Below the pieces are notes generated by a model. That model was given only the letters and a program-made list of their open reading frames with translations. It did not search any database and was not told where the DNA came from. Both the position numbers and the translations under genes were made by a program. A stretch of 64,000 nt of DNA. Source: Lentibacter sp. XHP0401. Its GTDB lineage: Bacteria; Pseudomonadota; Alphaproteobacteria; Rhodobacterales; Rhodobacteraceae. The stretch lies in contig NZ_JAOWLC010000013.1 of NCBI RefSeq assembly GCF_025751535.1, positions 1 through 64,000 on the forward strand. The letters are read 5' to 3'. Below are positions 42,836 to 51,169 of this stretch, piece by piece (position 1 is the first letter of the stretch; each line of letters begins with the position of its first letter).

Positions 42836-44002
42836 ATGCGCACATTCGGAAAATGGCTCGGCCGCACTCTTCTCTTCCTCGTGCTCTCAGGCGTGCTCCT
42901 CTATGTCTGGAAGCGCGAAGAAATCACACGCGTGATGGCCGTCAACTCTCTCTTTGCCGGCGAAAAAATCGTCAACAACTTCTCGCATATGAACAGCCTG
43001 TTCCTCTCCACGCCCATGCCGCGCGGTGATGGCCCTGTCTCACCCATTGTGATTGGCCAGCCGATCGAGTTGCCCGATAGCTTTGAAACATGGGCCATTG
43101 AACGCGCAGTCACAGGGGTCGTTGTTCTCAAAGACGGCCTCCTGCGCCATGAAGCCTACTACCTCGGCACAGGCCCCGATGATCTGCGCATCTCGTGGTC
43201 CGTGGCCAAATCCTTTCTCTCCGCCCTCATGGGCGTGATGCTCGATCAGGGCAAAATCGCTTCGCTTCAAGATCCTGTCACAAAATACGCGCCCACCCTC
43301 ATCGGCACGGCCTATGACGGTGCAACCATCGAAGATGTGCTGCAAATGGAAAGCGGCGTAAAGTTCAACGAGGACTATTTCGACTTCTGGTCTGACATCA
43401 ACAAAATGGGCCGTGTCCTTGCCCTCGGTCAGTCCATGGACAGCTTCGCCGCTGGCATTGACGAGAGTATCTCCGAACCGGGCGAGGCTTGGAAGTATGT
43501 CTCGATTGACACTCACGTCCTCTCCATGGTTATCCGTGGTGCAACCGACACCCCCATCGCCACGCTCCTCTCTGAGCACATCATCGCCCCCTTGGGCCTT
43601 GAGAAAGAGCCCTACTACGTTACCGATGGCCACGAGACAGCCTTCGTGCTCGGCGGGCTCAACCTCACAACACGCGATTATGCCCGCTTTGGCCAGATGG
43701 TTGCCCAGAACGGCCTCTGGGACGGCACACAAGTTGTCCCCGCCGCGTGGATTGCCGAAAGCACCCGCCCCTCCGCCAAAACAGCCGAAGGCAACACGCA
43801 ATACGGCTACCAATGGTGGATGCCTGCCGATGCCCGCCAAGGTGAGTTCTTCGCGCGCGGCGTTTATGGCCAGTATATCTACATCAACCAGCCCCTTGGC
43901 GTGGTTATTGCAATCAACTCGGCCGACAAGAACTTCCGCGATGCGGGCGTAACCCTGAGCAACATCGCCATGTTCCGTGCACTGGCGGAGGCCACCCAAT
44001 GA
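42836..44002 (+). CDS. Serine hydrolase of the beta-lactamase / penicillin-binding class C family
   Basis: The product is 388 residues from ATG 42836, with AGGAGG upstream. An N-terminal membrane anchor (LLFLVLSGVLLYVW) suggests a periplasm-facing enzyme. The S-x-x-K motif (SWSVAKSFLSALMG) is near residue 120, and a Y-x-S/N-like YVSIDTH and a late RGVYGQYIYI complete the active site. The family includes esterases and peptidases as well as beta-lactamases. It overlaps the next gene by four bases (ATGA). Confidence 0.85.
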   Translation: MRTFGKWLGRTLLFLVLSGVLLYVWKREEITRVMAVNSLFAGEKIVNNFSHMNSLFLSTPMPRGDGPVSPIVIGQPIELPDSFETWAIERAVTGVVVLKDGLLRHEAYYLGTGPDDLRISWSVAKSFLSALMGVMLDQGKIASLQDPVTKYAPTLIGTAYDGATIEDVLQMESGVKFNEDYFDFWSDINKMGRVLALGQSMDSFAAGIDESISEPGEAWKYVSIDTHVLSMVIRGATDTPIATLLSEHIIAPLGLEKEPYYVTDGHETAFVLGGLNLTTRDYARFGQMVAQNGLWDGTQVVPAAWIAESTRPSAKTAEGNTQYGYQWWMPADARQGEFFARGVYGQYIYINQPLGVVIAINSADKNFRDAGVTLSNIAMFRALAEATQ

Positions 44003-44370
44003 CACCTGACGCCTCTGTCAATGTTCTGGGCGGCGTGCTTGCGCCCTGCTCGTCCGATCCGCTCACAGGCTACTTTCGCGATGGCGCCTGCAACACCTGC
44101 CAAGCCGATACAGGCAGTCACACCGTCTGCGCAGTCATGACAGCAGAGTTTCTCGCGTTCTCCAAATACGTCGGCAACGATCTTTCCACACCGCGCCCCG
44201 AATTCGGTTTTGCAGGACTCAAGGCAGGCGACAGCTGGTGCCTCTGCGCCGCGCGCTTCCTGCAAGCACATGATGAAGGCTGCGCGCCCAAAGTATCTTT
44301 AGAGGCCACTCACATCCGCGCACTCGAAATAATCCCGTTGCGTGTGTTGCAAGAGCACGTTCGCGCCTAG
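43999..44370 (+). CDS. DUF2237 protein
   Basis: The product is 123 residues. The sequence fits DUF2237: NVLGGVLAPCSSDPLTGYFRDG, then VCAVMTAEFLAFSKYVGNDL, GLKAGDSWCLCAARF and EGCAPKVSLEATH. Six conserved-looking Cys residues suggest a metal or redox site. It is coupled to the serine hydrolase gene by ATGA. The function is unknown. Confidence 0.85.
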   Translation: MTPDASVNVLGGVLAPCSSDPLTGYFRDGACNTCQADTGSHTVCAVMTAEFLAFSKYVGNDLSTPRPEFGFAGLKAGDSWCLCAARFLQAHDEGCAPKVSLEATHIRALEIIPLRVLQEHVRA

Positions 44371-44579
44371 CCCCAAGAGAAAACGCGGCCCTAAGCCGCC
44401 ACGTCACAAAACACGGCGCATGAACCTTTCGTTTATGCGCCTATACCCTTCGTTTGCGCCTGCAAAAATAAACGATCTGCCAATAGAGACCTCAACCCAA
44501 AAACCCTTTCTCCAGTCCACAAGCCGCGTTCAACACCGGATGCGGCAAAGACAAATCAAACACCTTGAAAGGGTAAACA

Positions 44580-44819
44580 ATGAAAAATCTCATCGTAACA
44601 ACAGTCGCGGCAGCAACTCTTATCGCGGGTTCCGCCGCATTCGCCGAAGGCGATTACTCGGGCGACAAAGACTATGTCAGCGCGCGCATTTCTCAACAGC
44701 AAGCCAACGCAACCCAAGTTCAAGTCGAAGTGGAAGAGCACGGGAACATCGAACAAATGACACTCACCATTTATCCCACTGTTCCTTCGCAACAAGCCGA
44801 CGCAAACCGCGGCAGATAA
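44580..44819 (+). CDS. Small secreted protein of unknown function
   Basis: The product is 79 residues. A Sec signal peptide (MKNLIVTTVAAATLIAGSAA, cleaving after FA) leaves a mature peptide of about 57 residues, rich in Gln and Glu. GAAAGGG precedes the ATG. No family is recognised. The 210 bases upstream hold no other gene. Confidence 0.65.
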   Translation: MKNLIVTTVAAATLIAGSAAFAEGDYSGDKDYVSARISQQQANATQVQVEVEEHGNIEQMTLTIYPTVPSQQADANRGR

Positions 44820-44857
44820 GCCGGCGTCTCTCCACGCGCTGTGACCTATGGCGCTTT

Positions 44858-44883
44858 GCCCGTCCGGCTTTGGCCGGGCGGGC
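44858..44883. terminator. Strong hairpin after the small secreted protein
   Basis: GCCCGTCCGGC (44858-44868) pairs with GCCGGGCGGGC (44873-44883) around TTTG with one G-T pair. No U-tract follows on the plus strand, so it may be a rho-independent-like stop or an RNA 3' stabiliser. Confidence 0.45.
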
Positions 44884-45020
44884 CAAACCAAGTAAACGTT
44901 TCCGTTACCAACCTGAAATCCCCCTAGAACCTCCGCTCGTGCAGGCCTAAGTAAGTCTTTCGCAACGGCTCGAACACCAGATCAATACCGCTGCATCAAC
45001 CAAAAAGAGGAGCGGCGGTT

Positions 45021-45536
45021 TTGGGCAAGCTTTCAGTCACACAACTTCGGATCATTTTTTATATTCAGGTTGTCTGCGTTGCACTGTTCTTTTTGGGAAC
45101 TTACGTCGAATACAATCAGAGCACGGCGCAATCTCCCGGATGGGACTTCAAGACACTTGTGCGGCTGGGAATCGGATTGGGCCTGGTCATAGGAACTTTC
45201 GTTGGCTGGCGCGAATTGCGCTTCAGCCGGCACCGCTCGGCCGAAACCGAGCTCAAACTCCGCGCAGCTTCAAATGCATTCATGGAAGTCATGGCAGAGC
45301 ATTTCGAGCAGTGGGGCCTGACCCCCGCCGAAAGCGATGTGGCGCTGTTCTCCCTCAAGGGCATGAAAGTGAACGAGATCGCCGAGCTACGCGGCACCTC
45401 GCAAGGGACAGTAAAAGCGCAAACCAACGCAATCTATAGAAAGTCGGGCGTAAGTGGACGGCCACAGCTTTTGAGCATCTTTATTGAAGATCTCATTCAG
45501 GACGAATTGCCGGCACATATGTCGCAAGCAGCATAA
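45021..45536 (+). CDS. Membrane-anchored LuxR-type HTH regulator
   Basis: The product is 171 residues from TTG 45021, with AGGAG ten bases upstream. Two transmembrane helices (IIFYIQVVCVALFFLGTYV and LVRLGIGLGLVIGTFVGW) are followed by a short linker and a LuxR/GerE helix-turn-helix (LTPAESDVALFSLKGMKVNE ... TSQGTVKAQTNAIYRKSGV). There is no sensory domain outside the membrane, so a signal from the bilayer or a partner is implied. The targets are unknown. Confidence 0.85.
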   Translation: MGKLSVTQLRIIFYIQVVCVALFFLGTYVEYNQSTAQSPGWDFKTLVRLGIGLGLVIGTFVGWRELRFSRHRSAETELKLRAASNAFMEVMAEHFEQWGLTPAESDVALFSLKGMKVNEIAELRGTSQGTVKAQTNAIYRKSGVSGRPQLLSIFIEDLIQDELPAHMSQAA

Positions 45537-45661
45537 CGGCTCTCCCGCCGCCCACCGGTTGCTGCGCACTGTCTATGCAGCTAAGCTGCACTCAGCCCGC
45601 CCGACAGCCTCCCGGCCTGTCCAGCCAGTAAACCATCCAACATCACATAAAAGAGACAGAC

Positions 45662-45982
45662 ATGAGCTATATCGCTATGAACCGTTTCCGCGTTGCCCTT
45701 GGCCGCGAGGATGATTTTGAAGCCATCTGGAAAAACCGCGAGGGCCGCCTCTCGGAAATGAAAGGTTTTCGCGAGTTCCGCTTGCTGAAAGGCCCCACAG
45801 CCGATGACCACCAGCTTTACTCAAGCCACACGCTCTGGGAGAGCAAAGATGACTTTGACGCATGGACCAAGTCACAACAATTCCGCGACGCCCACAAAAA
45901 CGCAGGCAACGGGCGCACCGAGGGTGTGATGGTCGGCCACCCGCAGTTTGAAGGCTTCGAAACCGTTCTGATTGAAACCTGA
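45662..45982 (+). CDS. Antibiotic biosynthesis monooxygenase (ABM/IsdG-like) domain protein
   Basis: The product is 106 residues. The dimeric alpha-beta barrel pattern is clear: MSYIAMNRFRVALGREDDFE, GFREFRLLKGP, SSHTLWESKDDFDAWTKSQQ and HPQFEGFETV. The His/Asn arrangement resembles heme-degrading monooxygenases (IsdG/HmoA), but ABM proteins vary in substrate. AAAAGAGACAG precedes the start. Confidence 0.82.
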   Translation: MSYIAMNRFRVALGREDDFEAIWKNREGRLSEMKGFREFRLLKGPTADDHQLYSSHTLWESKDDFDAWTKSQQFRDAHKNAGNGRTEGVMVGHPQFEGFETVLIET

Positions 45983-45999
45983 GCTTTGCGCGCGGGGCC

Positions 46000-47253
46000 T
46001 TAGTCGGCCTCGCGCCCTTCCGTATCCGACATGTCAAATCCGAGATGTTTGGCAACAGTGAAGATATCCTTGTCGCCACGGCCGCACATGTTCATCACAA
46101 GGATATGCTCGCGCGGCAACTTCGGCGCAATCTTCATCACATGCGCCAGCGCATGAGACGGCTCGAGTGCCGGGATAATCCCCTCCAAAGCGCATGACAG
46201 CTGGAACGCCTCCAGCGCTTCCTTGTCAGTGATGCTCACATACTCGGCGCGCTTCGTATCATGCAGCCAGGCGTGCTCGGGCCCGATCCCGGGATAGTCC
46301 AGCCCGGCCGAAATAGAGAAGCCTTCCAGAATCTGCCCGTCATCATCCTGCAAAAGATAGGTGCGGTTGCCGTGCAAAACCCCGGGCCGCCCGCCGGTGA
46401 GGCTCGCGCAATGCTCCATCTTGGCGTTCACACCCTTACCGCCGGCTTCCACGCCGATAATATTCACCGAAGGGTCATCAAGGAACGGATAAAACAAGCC
46501 CATCGCATTGGAACCGCCACCAATCGCCGCAATCAGCGTATCGGGCAAGCGCCCTTCGCCCTCCTGCTCGGCCAACTGCCAGCGCACTTCCTTGCCGATG
46601 ATGCTCTGGAAATCGCGCACCATCGCAGGGTAAGGGTGCGGCCCCGCCACCGTGCCAATGCAATAAAACGTATCACGCACATTGGTCACCCAGTCACGCA
46701 AAGCATCGTTCATCGCGTCCTTGAGCGTGCCGCGCCCGCTCGTCACAGGTATGACCTCTGCCCCCAAAAGGCGCATGCGGAAAACATTGGGCGCTTGCCG
46801 CTCAACATCGTGTTTCCCCATATAAACAACGCATTTCAGGCCGAATTTCGCACAAACCGTCGCCGTAGCCACCCCATGCTGCCCCGCGCCCGTCTCCGCA
46901 ATGATCCGCTTCTTGCCCATGCGCCGCGCAAGCAGAATCTGCCCCAACACATTGTTGATCTTATGCGCGCCCGTGTGGTTAAGCTCGTCACGCTTGAAAT
47001 AAATCTTCGCGCCGCCAAGATGCTCTGTCATCCGCTCCGCATAATAGAGCGGGCTCGGACGGCCCACATAATTGGCCCAAAGATCATCCATCTCCGCCCA
47101 GAAAGCATCATCCGTCTTCGCCTTCTCATATTCGGCCTCAAGCTCGAGGATCAGTGGCATCAGTGTCTCGGAAACAAACCGCCCACCAAAGTCACCGAAA
47201 CGGCCGTTTTCGTCAGGCCCGTTCATGAAAGAATTGAAAAGATCGTCGGCCAT
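46000..47253 (-). CDS. trpB: Tryptophan synthase beta chain
   Basis: The product is 417 residues. The PLP lysine lies in [48 protein letters not shown]-type and [13 protein letters not shown] (phosphate loop) are all intact. It condenses indole with serine. It lies downstream of trpF on the same strand, with about 165 bases and a repeat between them. Confidence 0.97.
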   Translation of the reverse strand: MADDLFNSFMNGPDENGRFGDFGGRFVSETLMPLILELEAEYEKAKTDDAFWAEMDDLWANYVGRPSPLYYAERMTEHLGGAKIYFKRDELNHTGAHKINNVLGQILLARRMGKKRIIAETGAGQHGVATATVCAKFGLKCVVYMGKHDVERQAPNVFRMRLLGAEVIPVTSGRGTLKDAMNDALRDWVTNVRDTFYCIGTVAGPHPYPAMVRDFQSIIGKEVRWQLAEQEGEGRLPDTLIAAIGGGSNAMGLFYPFLDDPSVNIIGVEAGGKGVNAKMEHCASLTGGRPGVLHGNRTYLLQDDDGQILEGFSISAGLDYPGIGPEHAWLHDTKRAEYVSITDKEALEAFQLSCALEGIIPALEPSHALAHVMKIAPKLPREHILVMNMCGRGDKDIFTVAKHLGFDMSDTEGREAD

Positions 47254-47350
47254 AAGATGCCCTCTCTATCAGCGTTACCCTGTCCTAAATTGCGACGCCT
47301 CCAAGAGCAAGCAAAACGCGCCGACAAGCTCTCCCGTGGCTTCTTCTGTT

Positions 47351-47418
47351 CACAAATACCTCGGGGGGTCCGGGGGGCTGGCCCCCCGCCGGGTCGGATT
47401 TGCGAAGCAAATTCGAAA
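47351..47418. repeat. GC-rich multi-hairpin intergenic repeat, copy B
   Basis: CACAAATACCTCGGGGGG is followed by GGGGGGCTGGCCCCCC and, after GGGTCG, GATTTGC-GAA-GCAAATTC. It shares its layout with the copies at 37614 and 60529. It sits exactly between trpF and trpB, reaching the trpF stop. Confidence 0.6.
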
Positions 47419-48057
47419 TCAACGCAGAGCCGCCACAAAAGCCGCAATCCGCGCCGCATCCTTCACACCGGCACGGGCCTCAACGCCCGATGATACATCC
47501 ACCTGTCGCGCGCCCGTCATCTGCACAGCCTGGCGCACATTCTCAGGCGTCAATCCGCCCGCAAGCATCCAAGGCTTGCGCCAGTATTTACGTCCCGACA
47601 AAAGCCGCCAGTCAAAAGCCAGCCCGTTTCCGCCGGGCAACTCGGCCCCCGTTGGCGGCTTGGCGTCAATCAACAACTGGTCGGCAACTTCTTCATATAA
47701 CCCGATCTGCGCCATATCTCCCGCATCGGCCACGCCCACAGCTTTCATCACAGGCAGGCCATAGCGCGCACGGATTCCGCTCACCCGCTCGGGGCTCTCG
47801 GCGCCGTGAAGCTGAAGCATATCCAAAGGCACAGCTTCCACAATCGCGTCCAGATCCGCGTCCGTGGCATTCACCACAAGCGCCACCTTGGCCAAGCCCA
47901 CTGGCGCATCCAGCGCCAGAGCGCGCGCGGTTTCAACGCTCACATGGCGCGGTGATTTCTCAAAAAAAACAAACCCCGCATAATGGGCGCCCGCTTTTGC
48001 AACCGCGGCCACATCCTCGGGCCGCGTCAGCCCGCATATTTTCACCCGCGTGTCCAT
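47419..48057 (-). CDS. trpF: Phosphoribosylanthranilate isomerase
   Basis: The product is 212 residues from ATG 48057, which yields the family start [16 protein letters not shown] (catalytic Cys). [47 protein letters not shown] (catalytic Asp) and [10 protein letters not shown] follow. It makes CdRP in tryptophan synthesis. The in-frame upstream extension lacks a ribosome site. Confidence 0.96.
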   Translation of the reverse strand: MDTRVKICGLTRPEDVAAVAKAGAHYAGFVFFEKSPRHVSVETARALALDAPVGLAKVALVVNATDADLDAIVEAVPLDMLQLHGAESPERVSGIRARYGLPVMKAVGVADAGDMAQIGLYEEVADQLLIDAKPPTGAELPGGNGLAFDWRLLSGRKYWRKPWMLAGGLTPENVRQAVQMTGARQVDVSSGVEARAGVKDAARIAAFVAALR

Positions 48058-48129
48058 ATTTGTCCCCCGGAAATCAAAAGCGCGGAGCTGTCGCACCCGC
48101 GCCTGATATCTCATAGTTGTCTGTCGACT

Positions 48130-48489
48130 TCAGCCCGCTTTTTCAAGCAGTGCCAAAACTTCGTCGCCGGTCTTTGCCGTCTCGGCTGTCGCACCTTTTA
48201 CGCGCTTAAGCTCGTTCTCCAGCTTTTTCACTTCGCCACGGCGCCGCGCGGCCTCGGCACGGTGTTTGTGTTCGCGCATCCACTCCCAGACGAAGCCCAT
48301 AAGCAGGCCCGCTAGAATACCGATAAACACCACCACAAACAGCGGCAACTCGATCGCCCAGCTGTAGCCTGTCGCCTGTGCAAGAGCTTCTGGCAGAAGT
48401 TTCAGGCTAACCATCTGTGCATTCGCCAGCGCAATGGTCACCAAACATACCGCCAAGGCAGCCAAAAAAACGTACCTGATAAAGCGCAT
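48130..48489 (-). CDS. lapA: LapA-domain (DUF1049) membrane protein
   Basis: The product is 119 residues with two transmembrane helices (YVFLAALAVCLVTIALANA and LPLFVVVFIGILAGLLMGFV) and a cytoplasmic coiled coil (RRRGEVKKLENELKRVKG). This is the LapA/YciS pattern, involved in LPS assembly control in enterobacteria. It lies three bases after ihfB, the usual neighbour. Confidence 0.88.
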   Translation of the reverse strand: MRFIRYVFLAALAVCLVTIALANAQMVSLKLLPEALAQATGYSWAIELPLFVVVFIGILAGLLMGFVWEWMREHKHRAEAARRRGEVKKLENELKRVKGATAETAKTGDEVLALLEKAG

Positions 48490-48492
48490 CTT

Positions 48493-48774
48493 TTACTTTC
48501 CGTTCAGTCTGTCTCTCAAAAGCTTGCCCGTCTTGAAAAACGGGACGTACTTTTCTTCCACGTCAACCGCTTCGCCCGTTCGCGGGTTGCGGCCCGTGCG
48601 GGCGTCGCGTTTTTTGACAGAGAAAGCACCGAAACCGCGAAGCTCGACACGGTCGCCCCGCGCCATAGCATCAATGATCTCTTCAAAAATGGTATTCACT
48701 ATGCGTTCTACGTCACGCTGAAAAAGATGCGGATTTTCTTCCGCAATTTTCTGAACAAGCTCCGAGCGGATCAT
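48493..48774 (-). CDS. ihfB: Integration host factor beta subunit
   Basis: The product is 93 residues. The HU/IHF fold is complete, with the [20 protein letters not shown] core and the DNA-intercalating Pro in [15 protein letters not shown] bends DNA in transcription and in tyrosine-recombinase integration. It sits between rpsA and lapA. Confidence 0.95.
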   Translation of the reverse strand: MIRSELVQKIAEENPHLFQRDVERIVNTIFEEIIDAMARGDRVELRGFGAFSVKKRDARTGRNPRTGEAVDVEEKYVPFFKTGKLLRDRLNGK

Positions 48775-49002
48775 ACGAGTCTGTCTCCCCAGGCAGAATT
48801 ATTATTTTTATCTTCACCTGACTATAGAAGAAAATTTGCTATGAGAAACCATTAAGCTTGCCTCAATCACGGAAAAATAGAAGCGAAATCAGGGGTTTTG
48901 CTGCAAATGGCGGCTAGAATGCGCCTGCCGCAGCGCGGCACAGGCAAAGAAGCCTCACGCACCCAGTCTTTCCGTGCCCCCGATTCGCACAGAGATTTGC
49001 GC

Positions 49003-49038
49003 AAAAGAAAAGGCCCCGCAACTTGCGCTGCGAGGCCT
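49003..49038 (-). terminator. Intrinsic terminator of rpsA
   Basis: On the minus strand AGGCCTCGCA pairs with TGCGGGGCCT (one G-U), then TTTTCTTTT. It starts about 20 bases after the rpsA stop, so ihfB needs its own promoter or readthrough. Confidence 0.88.
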
Positions 49039-49060
49039 CTCCAAAGCGTTAAAGCTGGTC

Positions 49061-50740
49061 TCAGTCGTCCGACTTGAGCGCCGCGCCGAGGATATCCCCA
49101 AGCGATGCACCGCTGTCTGATGAGCCATACTGCTCCACAGCTTCTTTCTCTTCGGCAATTTCACGTGCCTTGATCGAGAGGCCAAGACGGCGTGTTTTGC
49201 TGTCTACGTTTGTAACGCGCACATCAACCTTGTCACCAACCGAGAAGCGCTCAGGGCGCTGCTCTGCACGGTCACGTGACAGATCGCTGCGGCGGATGAA
49301 GCTCTTCATGCCTTCATAGACAACTTCAATGCCACCGTCTTCGATTGATGTAACCTCAACCGTGATGATCGAGCCGCGCTTCGTGCCGCCAACGGCTTCG
49401 GCAAACTTGTCGCCGCCAAGGCCTTTGATAGAGAGCGAAATGCGCTCTTTCTCGACGTCAACTTCCGAGACAACGGCCTGAACCATATCGCCTTTGCGGT
49501 AGTTCTGGATCGCGTCTTCGCCACGTTCGTCCCAGCTGATGTCGCTGAGGTGCACCATGCCGTCGATGTCGCCTTCGAGACCGATGAACAGGCCGAATTC
49601 GGTGATGTTCTTGACTTCACCTTCAACTTCCGTGCCCTCAGGGTGCGTTTCCGCAAAGACTTCCCATGGGTTGCGCTGTGTCTGCTTGAGGCCAAGTGAA
49701 ACGCGGCGCTTCGCACCATCGATCTCCAGAACCATAACTTCGACTTCTTGCGATGTAGACACGATCTTGCCGGGGTGAACGTTCTTCTTCGTCCATGACA
49801 TTTCCGAAACGTGCACAAGGCCTTCAACACCGGCTTCCAGCTCAACAAATGCGCCGTAATCGGTGATGTTGGTCACGCGGCCCATGTGAACGCTTTCCAG
49901 CGGATACTTGGCAGCCACGAGATCCCATGGATCGTCTTGCAGCTGCTTCATGCCGAGGCTGATGCGGTGCGTCTCTTTGTTGATCTTGATGACCTGAACC
50001 TTCACAGTTTCCCCGATTGAGAGGATCTCTGATGGGTGGTTCACACGGCGCCATGCCATGTCGGTCACGTGGAGAAGGCCGTCTACGCCGCCAAGGTCCA
50101 CAAACGCACCGTATTCGGTGATGTTCTTGACCACACCGTCAACAGAATCGCCTTCAGCAAGGTTGCCGATAACTTCTGCACGCTGTTCGGCACGTGATTC
50201 TTCAAGGATCGCACGGCGCGACACAACGATGTTGCCACGGCGACGGTCCATCTTGAGGATCTGGAATGGCTGCTTGAGGCCCATAAGCGGGCCCGCGTCG
50301 CGCACGGGGCGCACATCAACTTGCGAGCCGGGCAGGAAGGCCACGGCGCCGCCGAGGTCAACCGTGAAGCCGCCTTTGACGCGGCCAAAGATCGCGCCAT
50401 CGACACGCTCTTCGTCGGCATATGCTTTTTCCAGACGGTCCCATGCTTCTTCGCGGCGCGCCATCTCACGTGAGATAACAGCTTCGCCACGGGCGTTTTC
50501 AGCCGAGCGCAGGAAGACTTCAACTTCGTCGCCGACAGCGAGTTCAGCTTCTTCACCTGGGTTTGCGAATTCTTTAAGATCAACGCGGCCTTCCATTTTG
50601 TAGCCGACGTCGATGATGGCTTGGCCCGCTTCAATCGCGATTACCTTGCCTTTGACAACAGAGCCCTCTTCGGGCGTGTCCATTTCGAAGCTTTCATTCA
50701 GAAGGGCTTCAAAGTCTTCCATAGATACGGTGTTAGCCAT
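49061..50740 (-). CDS. rpsA: 30S ribosomal protein S1
   Basis: The product is 559 residues with six S1 RNA-binding repeats. Typical units are SVVKGKVIAIEAGQAIIDVG, KNITEYGAFVDLGGVDGLLH and RVTNITDYGAFVELEAGVEG. ATG 50740 gives MANTVSMEDFEALLNESF; an ATG four codons earlier directly abuts AAGGA and is too close to it. S1 binds mRNA at initiation. The leader holds a terminator-like hairpin. Confidence 0.96.
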   Translation of the reverse strand: MANTVSMEDFEALLNESFEMDTPEEGSVVKGKVIAIEAGQAIIDVGYKMEGRVDLKEFANPGEEAELAVGDEVEVFLRSAENARGEAVISREMARREEAWDRLEKAYADEERVDGAIFGRVKGGFTVDLGGAVAFLPGSQVDVRPVRDAGPLMGLKQPFQILKMDRRRGNIVVSRRAILEESRAEQRAEVIGNLAEGDSVDGVVKNITEYGAFVDLGGVDGLLHVTDMAWRRVNHPSEILSIGETVKVQVIKINKETHRISLGMKQLQDDPWDLVAAKYPLESVHMGRVTNITDYGAFVELEAGVEGLVHVSEMSWTKKNVHPGKIVSTSQEVEVMVLEIDGAKRRVSLGLKQTQRNPWEVFAETHPEGTEVEGEVKNITEFGLFIGLEGDIDGMVHLSDISWDERGEDAIQNYRKGDMVQAVVSEVDVEKERISLSIKGLGGDKFAEAVGGTKRGSIITVEVTSIEDGGIEVVYEGMKSFIRRSDLSRDRAEQRPERFSVGDKVDVRVTNVDSKTRRLGLSIKAREIAEEKEAVEQYGSSDSGASLGDILGAALKSDD

Positions 50741-50860
50741 GTGGCGTTTCATTCCTTTTAAGTGTTGCTGGCCGTGCGGTTGTCTCCGCCGGTCTCTCGG
50801 GTTTCGTCCCGCCAATGGCAGGCACTCTCTAGTTGGTCAGGCAGTTGGCGCAGGGTTTTC

Positions 50861-50889
50861 AAAACAAAGAGGGCCGGAGTTTCCGACCC
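50861..50889 (-). terminator. Terminator-like hairpin within the rpsA leader
   Basis: On the minus strand GGGTCGG (50889-50883) pairs with CCGGCCC (50877-50871, one G-U) around AAACT, followed by TCTTTGTTTT. It lies about 120 bases upstream of the rpsA start and downstream of the likely promoter, so it could act as an attenuator or as the 3' end of a short leader RNA. Confidence 0.6.
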
Positions 50890-50936
50890 TGCTCTCTTCA
50901 TGCCCTGCGGTTGCCCCGCCTTGTTCGACAGGCGCG

Positions 50937-50965
50937 CGTATATAACGGGCCTGCCCAATGTGCAA
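50937..50965 (-). promoter_or_regulatory. Probable sigma-70 promoter of rpsA
   Basis: On the minus strand TTGCAC (50965-50960), a 17-base spacer and TATACG (50942-50937) fit the housekeeping consensus. Transcription would start near 50930, giving a leader of about 190 bases. The remaining gap up to 51169 holds no gene. Confidence 0.5.
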
Positions 50966-51169
50966 GTCCCATGCACGCACAAGCGCCAAGCCCGGCATTC
51001 ATCCGCTAGACTTTGACCAGACACAGAAACAAAATCTGTTCCCCGACATTCCGGCAAACTGCGCGGCCGAACGCGCACGGCACTCTTCTCTGCGCCCCCC
51101 TTTGCCCGTTGAACCGTCAAATCGCGGGTGCTACCCTTGCCGCTCATCGCCCCATAGGAAAGCGCCCCA

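Noticed and set aside
46261-47493. Long plus-strand ORF opposite trpB
   Set aside because: Shadow of trpB, with no domain and no ribosome site.
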